Shown piece by piece: positions 9,010 to 17,566 of a DNA stretch of 64,000 nucleotides. Numbering within the stretch: the stretch's first letter is position 1; the number at the start of each line of letters is the position of its first letter. The position numbers and the translations under genes are program-made. Below the pieces are notes generated by a model that was given only the letters and a program-made list of their open reading frames with translations, was not told where the DNA came from and did no database searches. Source of the DNA: CBFGRV01 sp965651265 (GTDB lineage: Bacteria > Bacteroidota > Rhodothermia > Rhodothermales > VXPQ01); assembly GCA_965651265.1 (NCBI GenBank), contig CBFGRV010000010.1, positions 19,025 to 83,024 of the forward strand. The letters are read 5' to 3'.

Positions 9010-10086
9010 CTAGCCGGCCTTCCGCTGACTCCGCTCGGAAACGCGCCTGCGCGCGATGTCCACGGCCAGATAGATGGCGCTTCGCATGCTTCCGGGTGAC
9101 GCCTTGCCCTCGCCGGCGATGTTGTAGGCCGTGCCATGATCCGGGGATGTTCGGACGATCGGAAGACCGGCCGTGTAATTCACACCGCTCTCAAAGGCCA
9201 GCGTCTTGAACGGCACGAGTCCCTGATCGTGATACATCGCCAGCACCGCATCGTAGAGCCGGTAGGCGCCGATCGCGAAGAAGCCGTCGGCGGGGAATGG
9301 ACCGAACACCAGCGCGCCTTCGTCACACGCGTCCTGCACGGCCGGCACGATGGACTCCATCTCCTCGCGGCCGAGCACGCCTCCTTCTCCGGCGTGCGGA
9401 TTGAGCCCGAGAACGGCGATCTTCGGCCTCTGAATGCCGAAATCATGCCTCAGACAGGCGCTGATCACGTGGATCTTCTCCAGAATAGCCGCCCGAGTAA
9501 CGCCCTTGGGGACATCCCAGATCGGTATGTGGCCTGTGACCAGACCGACGCGCAGGTTGTCCGAGATCATCATCATCGTGTAATCCTTGCATCCCGTACG
9601 ATGCGCGATGAACTCGGTGTGGCCGGGATCTTTGAATCCCGCTCTGGAGATGGCCTCCTTGTTGATGGGCCCGGTGACCATTCCGTCGACCTGCCCCTCG
9701 AGGCAGAGATCGACCGCACGCTCGACGGACTTCATGGCAATCCGTCCCGCCTCGGCGGACACCTGCCCGAACGCCACGTGGACCTTCTCCCCGTTTGCCA
9801 CATCCAGGACGACCACTTCCCCCGGCATCACGGCTTCGGGGACGTGGGTGACCACCTGCGTTTTAAGATCGTTGTAGCCTAATCGGGATGCGTGAATGCT
9901 CAGTACGTGGGCGGATCCGACGACGATGGGCTGAACGAAGCGGCCCAGGCGCGTATCGAGTAAGCTCTTGAGGACGACCTCTGGGCCGACTCCGTTCGAG
10001 TCGCCCAGAGTAACGGCGATGCGAGGCCGTTTCGACCGGTCGCTGGTGATGGCGGTCCGGCGACCCCCTGCTGTATGATCTGACAT
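9010..10086 (-). CDS. pdxA: 4-hydroxythreonine-4-phosphate dehydrogenase
   Basis: A 358-residue enzyme of the DXP-dependent pyridoxal-phosphate pathway that oxidises 4-phosphohydroxy-L-threonine with NAD. Seen: RIAVTLGDSNGVGPEV near residues 22-37 (usual form GDPAGIGPE), the metal-binding block DPGHTEFIAHRTG, GLNPHAGEGG, and MYHDQGLVPFK near the C-terminus, then RTSPDHGTAYNIAG. The ATG at 10086 was chosen because the sequence upstream of it does not resemble the family. The protein still carries about 20 residues before the first strand. It sits in the middle of the nrnA-to-ftsE run. Confidence 0.93.
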   Translation of the reverse strand: MSDHTAGGRRTAITSDRSKRPRIAVTLGDSNGVGPEVVLKSLLDTRLGRFVQPIVVGSAHVLSIHASRLGYNDLKTQVVTHVPEAVMPGEVVVLDVANGEKVHVAFGQVSAEAGRIAMKSVERAVDLCLEGQVDGMVTGPINKEAISRAGFKDPGHTEFIAHRTGCKDYTMMMISDNLRVGLVTGHIPIWDVPKGVTRAAILEKIHVISACLRHDFGIQRPKIAVLGLNPHAGEGGVLGREEMESIVPAVQDACDEGALVFGPFPADGFFAIGAYRLYDAVLAMYHDQGLVPFKTLAFESGVNYTAGLPIVRTSPDHGTAYNIAGEGKASPGSMRSAIYLAVDIARRRVSERSQRKAG

Positions 10087-10244
10087 TGTTCGTTGGCGTA
10101 TGTCATCTATGTACACGAACTGAGTGGATGCGCCGGGTGAGGGCGCCGCCACGGTTGCGTTGTAGAACACCTGCTGCCGGTCCGGCAACACATACCTCTC
10201 GAACGTGAAATTTTCGTGTACGTTTCCGGACGAAAGATGGACCC

Positions 10245-11690
10245 TTACCGTCCAGCTTCTGCTCGCGACGTTTCTTCGAGCACGAGCGGCTCCATGGACG
10301 ATGCGGCCCAGAACACGAAACGACGGCCATCCGAATAGGTCCAGATCTGCTGCACGCCTCCGGTCGAAGGGAATGTGCTGGAGACGTCATCCGGAGGGCC
10401 ATGGATGATGTAGATGCGTGCCGCGTCTGTGCGGAGCCCATCCGGCAACGGAGAGCGCCCCGTCCGAAACTCTGACGCGGCCCGATCGATGCGCGCGTAG
10501 TACTCCTCCATCAATTCGTTGCGTAGCGTCTCCGGGGTAGGATCGCGCTCAGCCCAGTAGGCTCGAAATGCGGCGATCTGGTCCTCTCGAGAACCCCGGA
10601 GCATCTCACGGATCTTCTCGCGGCTCTCGATGAAGGATAGGTTGCGGATGGCGATGTCGACGTTGTGAAGAGACAACGGCATGCCCCGCCAGTGCAAACC
10701 GAATCGGCTGTGGAACGCACGAGCACTCTCCTCGCGACCTATGATCTCGATGAGATACTGGGCGTGATCGAGGGTATCTGTATCCATCTCGAAGAGGGCA
10801 ATGCGGCCGATACCCTCGACCGGAGACCAGCAGAGGCAATCGGCGTCGACCCGCCCGAGAGGCATAGTCCGCATCGATGCCATTTCCGCCTTCAGGATGA
10901 GCTGGTCGTCCGGGCCCGGCGCGAGGTCGATTTCCGACTCGCCCCGAACCGGTTGTCGTCGCTGAGTGGCTCGACCCCGACCACCGGATCGACGACTCGA
11001 TGACTCCTCAGCGAGGCGATAGAGCCGGAATTCGAGCGCATCGTCGCTAACCGCCTTGCCGAAAGGAACGACCACTGTTACCGATGTGGCGAAGGGCGCC
11101 TCCCCTCCGAGAACGGTTGGCTCGATCCGGACCCGACCTCCCTCGGAATCCAGACGATTCGCAAAGAACGGCCGACCGGATCCACCGGATGCGAAGTCAG
11201 GGACTTCGAACGGCCACTGCGATCCCGGCCATAGCCTGTCAACTTTGCTGCCGGAAAACGAGAAGCGGTACGTGTGCGCACCGGGTACGGCCGGAAACCG
11301 AACGTGCCCCGTCAGATCAACCGACTCGCTGGTCGTCTGCTCGAACGAATGCACCCGCTTCTCGCCACGCCAGACCCTCTCCGCGACCTTCTGTTGATCG
11401 CGGTAGAGCTCGACCGTGAGATCGACGTTAGCGACAAACCCACTCCCTTCCTGCCTGAACACGAGTAACGCGTGGGGGATGCGAAATGCGATGATCGCCT
11501 GTGCGCTGTCGGGTCCGGGAAGCACGATCGCCTCATGATAGAGCTGGGGACGATCGTACTCTGCGGCCAAACGCTCATACTCCTTTTGAGCGCGCGCCTG
11601 CTGGGTCGATGCCAGAGATAGCAGTGGGAGGACGGCGACAAGGGCTGCCCAGACCTGCCTACGATGTCGCGCGTTTTCGAGGATCGGCAT
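10245..11690 (-). CDS. GWxTD-domain exported protein
   Basis: A 481-residue protein starting with a signal peptide (hydrophobic segment about 12-28, then TQQARAQ). It belongs to the GWxTD-domain family: FRAYWAERDPTPET followed by an RIYIIHGPPDDV block near the C-terminus. The naming motif itself is GLRTD, so the conserved Trp is Leu here. Residues from about 40 to 330 look beta-rich. The function of the family is unknown; it is widespread in Bacteroidota-like genomes. The start overlaps the end of pepA by 32 bases, which indicates translational coupling. Confidence 0.82.
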   Translation of the reverse strand: MPILENARHRRQVWAALVAVLPLLSLASTQQARAQKEYERLAAEYDRPQLYHEAIVLPGPDSAQAIIAFRIPHALLVFRQEGSGFVANVDLTVELYRDQQKVAERVWRGEKRVHSFEQTTSESVDLTGHVRFPAVPGAHTYRFSFSGSKVDRLWPGSQWPFEVPDFASGGSGRPFFANRLDSEGGRVRIEPTVLGGEAPFATSVTVVVPFGKAVSDDALEFRLYRLAEESSSRRSGGRGRATQRRQPVRGESEIDLAPGPDDQLILKAEMASMRTMPLGRVDADCLCWSPVEGIGRIALFEMDTDTLDHAQYLIEIIGREESARAFHSRFGLHWRGMPLSLHNVDIAIRNLSFIESREKIREMLRGSREDQIAAFRAYWAERDPTPETLRNELMEEYYARIDRAASEFRTGRSPLPDGLRTDAARIYIIHGPPDDVSSTFPSTGGVQQIWTYSDGRRFVFWAASSMEPLVLEETSRAEAGR

Positions 11691-13164
11691 ACTCTCTCAG
11701 GAACTCCACAAGCAGCCGAACGCCAAACCCTGTTCCGCCCTTCGGACGATACGGCTTGTTTTCAGATAGGAAGGCCGGCCCGGCTATATCCACGTGGATC
11801 CACGGGTAGTCGGTAAAGTGCTCCAGGAACTTGGCCGCCGTGATGGTCCCGGCTTCACGCCCGCCGATGTTCTTGAGGTCGGCGACGTTGCTCTCGAGCT
11901 GCTTCGCGTAGTGCGGGTACATCGGCAGGCGGTGCACCAGGTCTCCACTGCGAGTGCCCGCAGCTTCGATGGCGCCTAGCCGCTCTTCCGCTCCCGGCCA
12001 ATCGTTCGTCATCACCGCCGCCACCTCCGAGCCCAGCGCAATGACTTGTGCGCCGGTGAGTGTGGCCACATCGATGACGAGTGTGGGTTTGAAGGTCTTC
12101 GCGTACGATAAGGCATCCGCCAGGATGAGCCGGCCCTCCGCGTCGGTATTCAAGACCTCCACCGTCTTGCCGGAATGCATTCGGAGGACGTCGCCGGGCA
12201 CGTAGGCATTCTCGCCGGGCCGGTTGTCCGTTGCCGGGATCAAGGCCACCAGATAGAGGGGCAGCTCGAGCCGGGCCGCGGCCTCCATGGCGCCCACGAC
12301 CGCCGCTGCGCCGGCCATATCGGCCTTCATGTGATCCATCGAATCCTTCGTCGGCTTGAGCGAGAGGCCTCCGGTGTCGAACACGATTCCCTTGCCGACA
12401 AGCACGATCGGCCTTTCATTCGCGGCATTCTCGGGGCGCCATTCCAGCACGGAGAATGTCGGAGGCTCGGGGCTGCCGCGGTTGACGGCGAGGAGTCCGC
12501 CCATGCCTTCTTCTTCGATGAGCTCCTTGTCCCATACCGAGACGGAAAAGCCGTGCTTCTTGCCGATCTTCTCGATTTGCCGCGCGAGCGAGGTCGCCGT
12601 TTTCTCGTCAGGCGACGTATTCACGAGGTCGCGCGCCGTCGCGACGGCCTCGGCGACGATGCGCCCGCGCTCGACGCCGCGTCGGCTGCCCTTTTCCTCA
12701 CCATCGACGTGCAACACGAGTCGCTGCGCGCCGGTGTAGGAATCCGCGTCCGTTTTGTAGCGCAGGAATCGATACGAGGAGAGCATGAATCCCTCCACGA
12801 GAGCCTGTCCCACCGTCTCCGCATCCAGGTCGACGCCCGGCTGCACGATCCCCACCGTCTCGGCCTTGACCTTTCGCGCGATCGCTTCCGCATTGGACAT
12901 GGCATGCCGAAGTGCTTCCACCTGCATCCCTGCCCGGGGTCCCGTGCCCACCAGCACGACACGTTTGGCCTGTGCCCGGTCCGTGTACACCATAACGGCC
13001 TCATCGAGCGACCCGCGAACATCCTCGGCGGCAGAGCGGAGTCCACTTCCGAGATCGTCGGCGAGCGCGCGAATCCGCTCGGCTGACTCCTCCTCTATGA
13101 TGGGGACGATGAGGAGGTCCACGTCCAGTTCAGACAGCGGAAGAGTCGTTATCGATACTTTCAT
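11659..13164 (-). CDS. pepA: Leucyl aminopeptidase (M17)
   Basis: A 501-residue cytosolic metallo-aminopeptidase that removes N-terminal residues from peptides. The C-terminal catalytic domain has the metal- and substrate-binding blocks VGKGIVFDTGG (about residue 260), MKADMAGAAAV, the signature NTDAEGRL (about 338) and the final PKGGTGFGVRLL. An ATG at 13164 (MKVSITTLPL) was chosen over an upstream in-frame start at 13224, because homologues begin with this short strand. It is preceded by nrnA and overlaps the GWxTD gene by 32 bases. Confidence 0.95.
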   Translation of the reverse strand: MKVSITTLPLSELDVDLLIVPIIEEESAERIRALADDLGSGLRSAAEDVRGSLDEAVMVYTDRAQAKRVVLVGTGPRAGMQVEALRHAMSNAEAIARKVKAETVGIVQPGVDLDAETVGQALVEGFMLSSYRFLRYKTDADSYTGAQRLVLHVDGEEKGSRRGVERGRIVAEAVATARDLVNTSPDEKTATSLARQIEKIGKKHGFSVSVWDKELIEEEGMGGLLAVNRGSPEPPTFSVLEWRPENAANERPIVLVGKGIVFDTGGLSLKPTKDSMDHMKADMAGAAAVVGAMEAAARLELPLYLVALIPATDNRPGENAYVPGDVLRMHSGKTVEVLNTDAEGRLILADALSYAKTFKPTLVIDVATLTGAQVIALGSEVAAVMTNDWPGAEERLGAIEAAGTRSGDLVHRLPMYPHYAKQLESNVADLKNIGGREAGTITAAKFLEHFTDYPWIHVDIAGPAFLSENKPYRPKGGTGFGVRLLVEFLREYADPRKRATS

Positions 13165-13237
13165 TCGTCGTGTCTTACCGGTTTGTACGCCGTCCATCGG
13201 CTTCCGCGAACGGCACCGAACCATCCGATGAATTCGG

Positions 13238-14311
13238 TTAACGCGCCTGAGACTTCATCTCCATGAGCGAGGAAAGATAGGCTTCATCTTCGTCGGAGAG
13301 CGCCTCGTCCACCTCTTCCGCATCCAATTTCAAAAAACGCGGGGCGAGGGACGTCACACGTTCGATGGCCTGGTCGAGCGGCACGGTGAGGTAGGCGCCG
13401 GATGCATTTTTGTGTCCGCCTCCACCGAGTACGCGAGCCCATTCGTTCACGTGTGCATCCCCCTTCGATCGAAAGCTCATCTTGGTACCGCCTTCCGTCT
13501 CGAGGAACATGATGGCCACCCTGACGCCCTCTACGGAGAGCGCGTAGTTGACGATGCCTTCCGTGTCCTCGCTCGTTGCGCCGGAATCCTGAAGCATTCG
13601 CGGCGTTACGACCATGTAGGCCACGGCACCGCCATAGATCAGCGTGAGGGTGTCCAGCGTCCTCCCGAGAAGTCGCAGGCTCTCTACGGATCGCGTATCG
13701 AAGACGGCCGTGTGGATGGGCGCAGGCGAAATCTCGCCCCGCTCCAGAATGTCGGCCGTGATTCGGTGTACCGCCGGCGTCACGTTGCTGTAGCGGAAGG
13801 ATCCGGTATCCGTCATGATGGCGGCATAGAGCCCCGTGGCGATCTCTGTTTCGATCAAATCGGCATCGTAGGCGGCGATGATCTCGTAGATGAGCTCGCC
13901 GGTAGAGGAAGCCGTCTCCCGAGCGTAGGTGACGTCGAACCAGTCCTCGGGGTGGGTATGATGGTCCACGAGCACCTTCGTACCGCGCGCCGCGCGAACG
14001 GGACCAACAAGCTTGCCGAGACGATCCTTTGCATTCGTATCGAGGATGAATAGCACGTCCGCACCGTCGATCTTCTTGCGCTGCTCAATGCCTCCATCGA
14101 AGAGTTGTACGTGCTCGATTCCCGGCATCCAATCCATGTTCAGGGGCGGCGGATCACTGTTGATGATCGTCACGTCCTTTCCGAGTAGCTGAAGAAAGCG
14201 TCCGAGCGCGATTTCGGAACCCAGAGCATCTCCATCAGGGCGGATATGCGTGGTGATGAAGAAGCGATCGTGCCGGCGTATCAGAGAAAGGATGTCGTCG
14301 ATCATCGCCAC
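13238..14311 (-). CDS. nrnA: DHH-family phosphoesterase, NrnA-like nanoRNase/pAp phosphatase
   Basis: A 357-residue protein of the DHH/DHHA1 family. Seen: THIRPDGDALGSE at 21-33, the ILDTNAKDRLG block at 89-99, the DHH triad D116-H117-H118 and the glycine-rich GGGGHKNASGAY in the DHHA1 domain. NrnA proteins degrade 2-5 nt RNAs and dephosphorylate 3'-phosphoadenosine 5'-phosphate with Mn. M1 or M3 could be the true start. It lies 73 bases upstream of pepA on the same strand and probably heads that transcript. Confidence 0.9.
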   Translation of the reverse strand: MAMIDDILSLIRRHDRFFITTHIRPDGDALGSEIALGRFLQLLGKDVTIINSDPPPLNMDWMPGIEHVQLFDGGIEQRKKIDGADVLFILDTNAKDRLGKLVGPVRAARGTKVLVDHHTHPEDWFDVTYARETASSTGELIYEIIAAYDADLIETEIATGLYAAIMTDTGSFRYSNVTPAVHRITADILERGEISPAPIHTAVFDTRSVESLRLLGRTLDTLTLIYGGAVAYMVVTPRMLQDSGATSEDTEGIVNYALSVEGVRVAIMFLETEGGTKMSFRSKGDAHVNEWARVLGGGGHKNASGAYLTVPLDQAIERVTSLAPRFLKLDAEEVDEALSDEDEAYLSSLMEMKSQAR

Positions 14312-14399
14312 CGGTGTGTCAAGTGCACAGAATTTCGTTTACGATTCGGCAATATCGTCGTTCCTTGCGGGATAAGGGTCAGCGCGGGGCCCGGCATCC

Positions 14400-14999
14400 C
14401 TATCGCAGCCCGATCACGTATCCTTTCAGACCCGGTTGTGCCCTGAATCGGCCAACGGCATGCACGTCAGCCATGGTCGCCCCGATGGCGAGACTGGACG
14501 CTAGCCCGCGCATCGAGGCATCGAATCGCCCAACGATGAGGGTGTCCGTGACGGTGGAAAGCGTAAGTGTGCCGTTGGTGGCTTGAAGATCCCGAATCAT
14601 CCCTTCCCGGTAGAACATGGAGAATCCGCCGTCGTCGACCGTCATCGAGTCGGTGGGCGCAGTGAGACGGTATTCGCCGGGCTCCGGGAGGGACGTGTCG
14701 GAGCGGGCAAAGATGATCCCCCCCGCGAAGTCGAACCCGGTGTACAATCGAATGACGAACCGGTAGGACCGGGTCTGGGGCTCCACGAGGATTCCGAACT
14801 CGGCATTGCCTGTGAGCGTGTCTGAGATGGCATTCCCTAGAACGACGCGGAAGTCCGTCGATCCATCATCGGAGGCATCCGCCGACAAACCCACGCCGGC
14901 GTCGACGGCCGTATCGCCGGATCGGCATCCGGTTACCGCCGCACCCAGGAGAAACGTCATCAGCACGGCAGCGAAGGCGCGGTTCGATCTTGCCGGCAT
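14400..14999 (-). CDS. Putative lipoprotein of unknown function
   Basis: A 199-residue protein with a lipoprotein signal: a hydrophobic stretch at about 9-22, then AVTGC with the lipid-carrying Cys at 25. After a short acidic Ser/Asp linker there is a beta-rich domain with repeated Thr/Asp-rich strands. I do not recognise the family. It starts two bases before the ddl stop region on the same strand and is followed by nrnA after 88 bases. It is probably an outer-membrane or periplasmic lipoprotein expressed with ddl. Confidence 0.7.
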   Translation of the reverse strand: MPARSNRAFAAVLMTFLLGAAVTGCRSGDTAVDAGVGLSADASDDGSTDFRVVLGNAISDTLTGNAEFGILVEPQTRSYRFVIRLYTGFDFAGGIIFARSDTSLPEPGEYRLTAPTDSMTVDDGGFSMFYREGMIRDLQATNGTLTLSTVTDTLIVGRFDASMRGLASSLAIGATMADVHAVGRFRAQPGLKGYVIGLR

Positions 15000-15001
15000 T
15001 C

Positions 15002-16252
15002 TTATTCTCCCTTGGCGCCCTTGATGCCCCGCAGGCTTCGCTCCGAGAGCAGGTTGATGTCGTAGGTGCGCACGCGGCTATTCCGATCGCGATGTCGCTT
15101 TAGAGCGAGCGCGATCATTCGATCGATGAGCCGGTCGAAAGGCACGCCGGCCGGGTCCCACAGGTAGAAGGAGAATGATCCCGGAATGGTGTTGATTTCG
15201 TTGAAGAATACCTCGCCCGTCGCCTCATCGATCATGAAGTCGATACGCGCGACGCCTCCGCATTCGAAGAGTTGAAAGACCTGGACGGCCAGCGAGCGAA
15301 TGCGTTCGGCTGTCGGCTCGTCGAGGGGTGCCGGGATGATGCGGTCGAGCGAAGCCATGCCAACTGGATTATCGGCAGGCTTCTTGCTTCCCCCGCGCGC
15401 GCCCTTCGTCCCGCCGCCTCGCATGTATTTCTCCTGGAACGTGAGTAGCTCGGCGCCTTCCGTCGGTACGGGCTGCTCGAGCACGCTCGTGTGGGCCTCA
15501 TTCGGATCTCCCAGCACGGCGCAGTTGATTTCCTTCAGGCGCGTGACGGCATGCTCAACGATGACCTTGTCGTCGTATCGTAGCGCGTCCTCGATGGCGC
15601 GGTCTAGCTCATCCCGATCATCGGCTTTCGCGATGCCGATGGACGAGCCGAGCCGCGCCGGCTTCACCACGACGGGGTAGCCGAGCTCCGACTCGCAATG
15701 GTCCAGCCATTCCTCCTCGTGATGAGCCCACTCGGATTCGCGAAACGCGACGAAGTCGACGACGGGAATGCCCTGATCACGGCAGATCATCTTCGATACG
15801 ACCTTGTCCATCCCCAGGGCCGATCCTAGAATCGAGCTGCCCGTGTAGGGCACGTTGAAAGTCTCGCAGAGTCCCTGAAGTCCGCCATCCTCCCCCGATC
15901 CGCCGTGTAGCCCCAGAAGGGCGACGTCGATCTTGAACTCTCGGGGCTTTCCTGAAAAGATGCCCCCGCCCCTGTTCTCGATGAGCAGCAGCGACCCGAA
16001 CGTGCCGGCATCGACGCGCACCGGCACGGCTCGCCGCCGCATGGCATCCAGGTCCTGATACGCATCCAAATCCCGCAGAATCTCGCCGGTAAACCATCGG
16101 CCATCCTTTCCGATGTAGACAGGGACGACGTCGTAGCGGGCGGCGTCCATGGCCGCCATCGCCTGCATGGAAGAGATGACGGACACCTCGTGCTCGGGAG
16201 ATACCCCTCCGAAGAAAACGCCCACGCTGAGTTTGCCCGGAGCGGCTTCCAT
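15002..16252 (-). CDS. ddl: D-alanine--D-alanine ligase
   Basis: A 416-residue ATP-grasp ligase joining two D-alanines for the peptidoglycan precursor. Seen: VGVFFGGVSPEHEVSVIS at the N-terminus, LLGLHGGSGEDGG, YTGSSILGSALGMDK, VVVKPARLGSSIGI and the Mg-binding FFNEINTIPGS. It is longer than the usual 320-370. The extra sequence is a Gly/Lys-rich insert of about 25 residues (near 275-300, around GGTKGARGGSKKP) in the flexible loop region after the conserved FQEKY. The substrate is taken as D-Ala from this Tyr, not from experiment. It follows pyrC by six bases. alr is about 4 kb away. Confidence 0.92.
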   Translation of the reverse strand: MEAAPGKLSVGVFFGGVSPEHEVSVISSMQAMAAMDAARYDVVPVYIGKDGRWFTGEILRDLDAYQDLDAMRRRAVPVRVDAGTFGSLLLIENRGGGIFSGKPREFKIDVALLGLHGGSGEDGGLQGLCETFNVPYTGSSILGSALGMDKVVSKMICRDQGIPVVDFVAFRESEWAHHEEEWLDHCESELGYPVVVKPARLGSSIGIAKADDRDELDRAIEDALRYDDKVIVEHAVTRLKEINCAVLGDPNEAHTSVLEQPVPTEGAELLTFQEKYMRGGGTKGARGGSKKPADNPVGMASLDRIIPAPLDEPTAERIRSLAVQVFQLFECGGVARIDFMIDEATGEVFFNEINTIPGSFSFYLWDPAGVPFDRLIDRMIALALKRHRDRNSRVRTYDINLLSERSLRGIKGAKGE

Positions 16253-16258
16253 GACGGT

Positions 16259-17548
16259 CTACGCCTCGTCGACGGCGATGAAGCGACCCCTGTTGTAGAT
16301 GGCCCATGCGCGACCGACCATCTCGTGACCAACGAACGGAGTGTTCCGGCTCTTCGATCGGATGTGCCGGTCCTCGAAGGTCCATCTCGTCGATGCATCG
16401 AAGACCGTCAGGTTGGCCGGCGCGCCCGTCTCGACGCGGGGGATGGGCAGACGCAAGATGCGCCGCGGCTCGATGGTGATCTTCCGAACGGCTTCGGCGA
16501 CGGACAGGATGCCGGGTTGAATCAGTTCGCGCCCGGTGAGCCCCCAGGCCGTCTCGAGGCCGAGAATCCCAAAGGGGGCCGCAATGAATTCGACCTCTTT
16601 CTCGAAAGTGGCGTGCGGCGCATGATCGGTGCAAATGGCATCGATGGTGCCATCGCGCAAACCCTCCTTGAGGGCCTCGACGTCGTGAGCCTCGCGCAGC
16701 GGAGGATGCATCTTCGTGTGCGTGTCGAAGCCGAATTCCGCGACCGCCTCGTGCGTCAGAGCGAAGTGGTGCGGGCACACTTCGGCCGTCACGCGGATCC
16801 CGCGATCCTTCGCGCGCCGAACCAGATCCACGGCGGCGGCCGTGGAGATGTGTGCGACATGAACGGACCCGCCCGTATACTCGGCGAGAAGGATGTCTCG
16901 CGCGATCATCACCTCCTCGGCCAGGGCCGGAATGCCCGGCACACCCAGCCGTGTGGACACTTCGCCCTCATGCATGTGCCCACCCTGATTGAGGGTGAGA
17001 TCCTCCATGTGGTTGATGATGGCGCGGTCGAGTGTAGAGCTGTACTCGAGGGCACGACGCATGAGACCCGCATTCTGCACCGGTGCTCCGTCGTCGCTGA
17101 ACGCCACGGCACCGCCCTCCACGAGGTCGGCCATCTCCGTCAGCTCCTTGCCCGCCCGATGCTTGGAGACGCAGGCGATCGGATGCACATCGACGGCCGT
17201 CGCCTCTGCGCGCTCGATGATGAACTCGACGACATCGCGCGTGTGGATCGGGGGCTCGGTGTTGGGCATGCAGGCCACGGCCGTGAATCCTCCGAAGGCG
17301 GCCGCGCGCGCACCCGTCTCGATGGTCTCCTTGTACTCGAACCCCGGCTCCCGGAAATGCACGTGCATGTCCATCCACCCGGGCGAGATCAGCCGGCCTG
17401 AACAATCGAACTCCGGCACGCCATCCCCGTCGAGATCGGCGTCGATCGCGTCGATCGTTCCGTTTCGGATCAGGACATCCGCGTCTCGTTCAGTTCCGGT
17501 CTCCGGGTCAATCAGGCGGCCTCCACGGAGCAGGAGATCGGGCGTCAT
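16259..17548 (-). CDS. pyrC: Dihydroorotase (class I)
   Basis: A 429-residue amidohydrolase that cyclises N-carbamoyl-aspartate to dihydroorotate in UMP synthesis. The zinc-binding HVH motif is at 62-64 (MDMHVHFREPG). The family block AVACMPNTEPP follows, then PHHFALTHE and the aspartate block CTDHAPHA near 308. The C-terminus ends with the small beta domain (GHEMVGRAWAIYNRGRF). It starts 18 bases after the S9 peptidase stop and is six bases from ddl, so it is likely co-transcribed with both. A dihydropyrimidinase-like role is less likely because of the REPG motif. Confidence 0.92.
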   Translation of the reverse strand: MTPDLLLRGGRLIDPETGTERDADVLIRNGTIDAIDADLDGDGVPEFDCSGRLISPGWMDMHVHFREPGFEYKETIETGARAAAFGGFTAVACMPNTEPPIHTRDVVEFIIERAEATAVDVHPIACVSKHRAGKELTEMADLVEGGAVAFSDDGAPVQNAGLMRRALEYSSTLDRAIINHMEDLTLNQGGHMHEGEVSTRLGVPGIPALAEEVMIARDILLAEYTGGSVHVAHISTAAAVDLVRRAKDRGIRVTAEVCPHHFALTHEAVAEFGFDTHTKMHPPLREAHDVEALKEGLRDGTIDAICTDHAPHATFEKEVEFIAAPFGILGLETAWGLTGRELIQPGILSVAEAVRKITIEPRRILRLPIPRVETGAPANLTVFDASTRWTFEDRHIRSKSRNTPFVGHEMVGRAWAIYNRGRFIAVDEA

Positions 17549-17566
17549 GCGCAGATGTCGTTCAGA

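Noticed and set aside
12175..13086. A 303-codon plus-strand frame opposite pepA
   Set aside because: It is antisense to pepA, which has all catalytic motifs; the composition is His/Arg-rich as expected for a GC-rich shadow.
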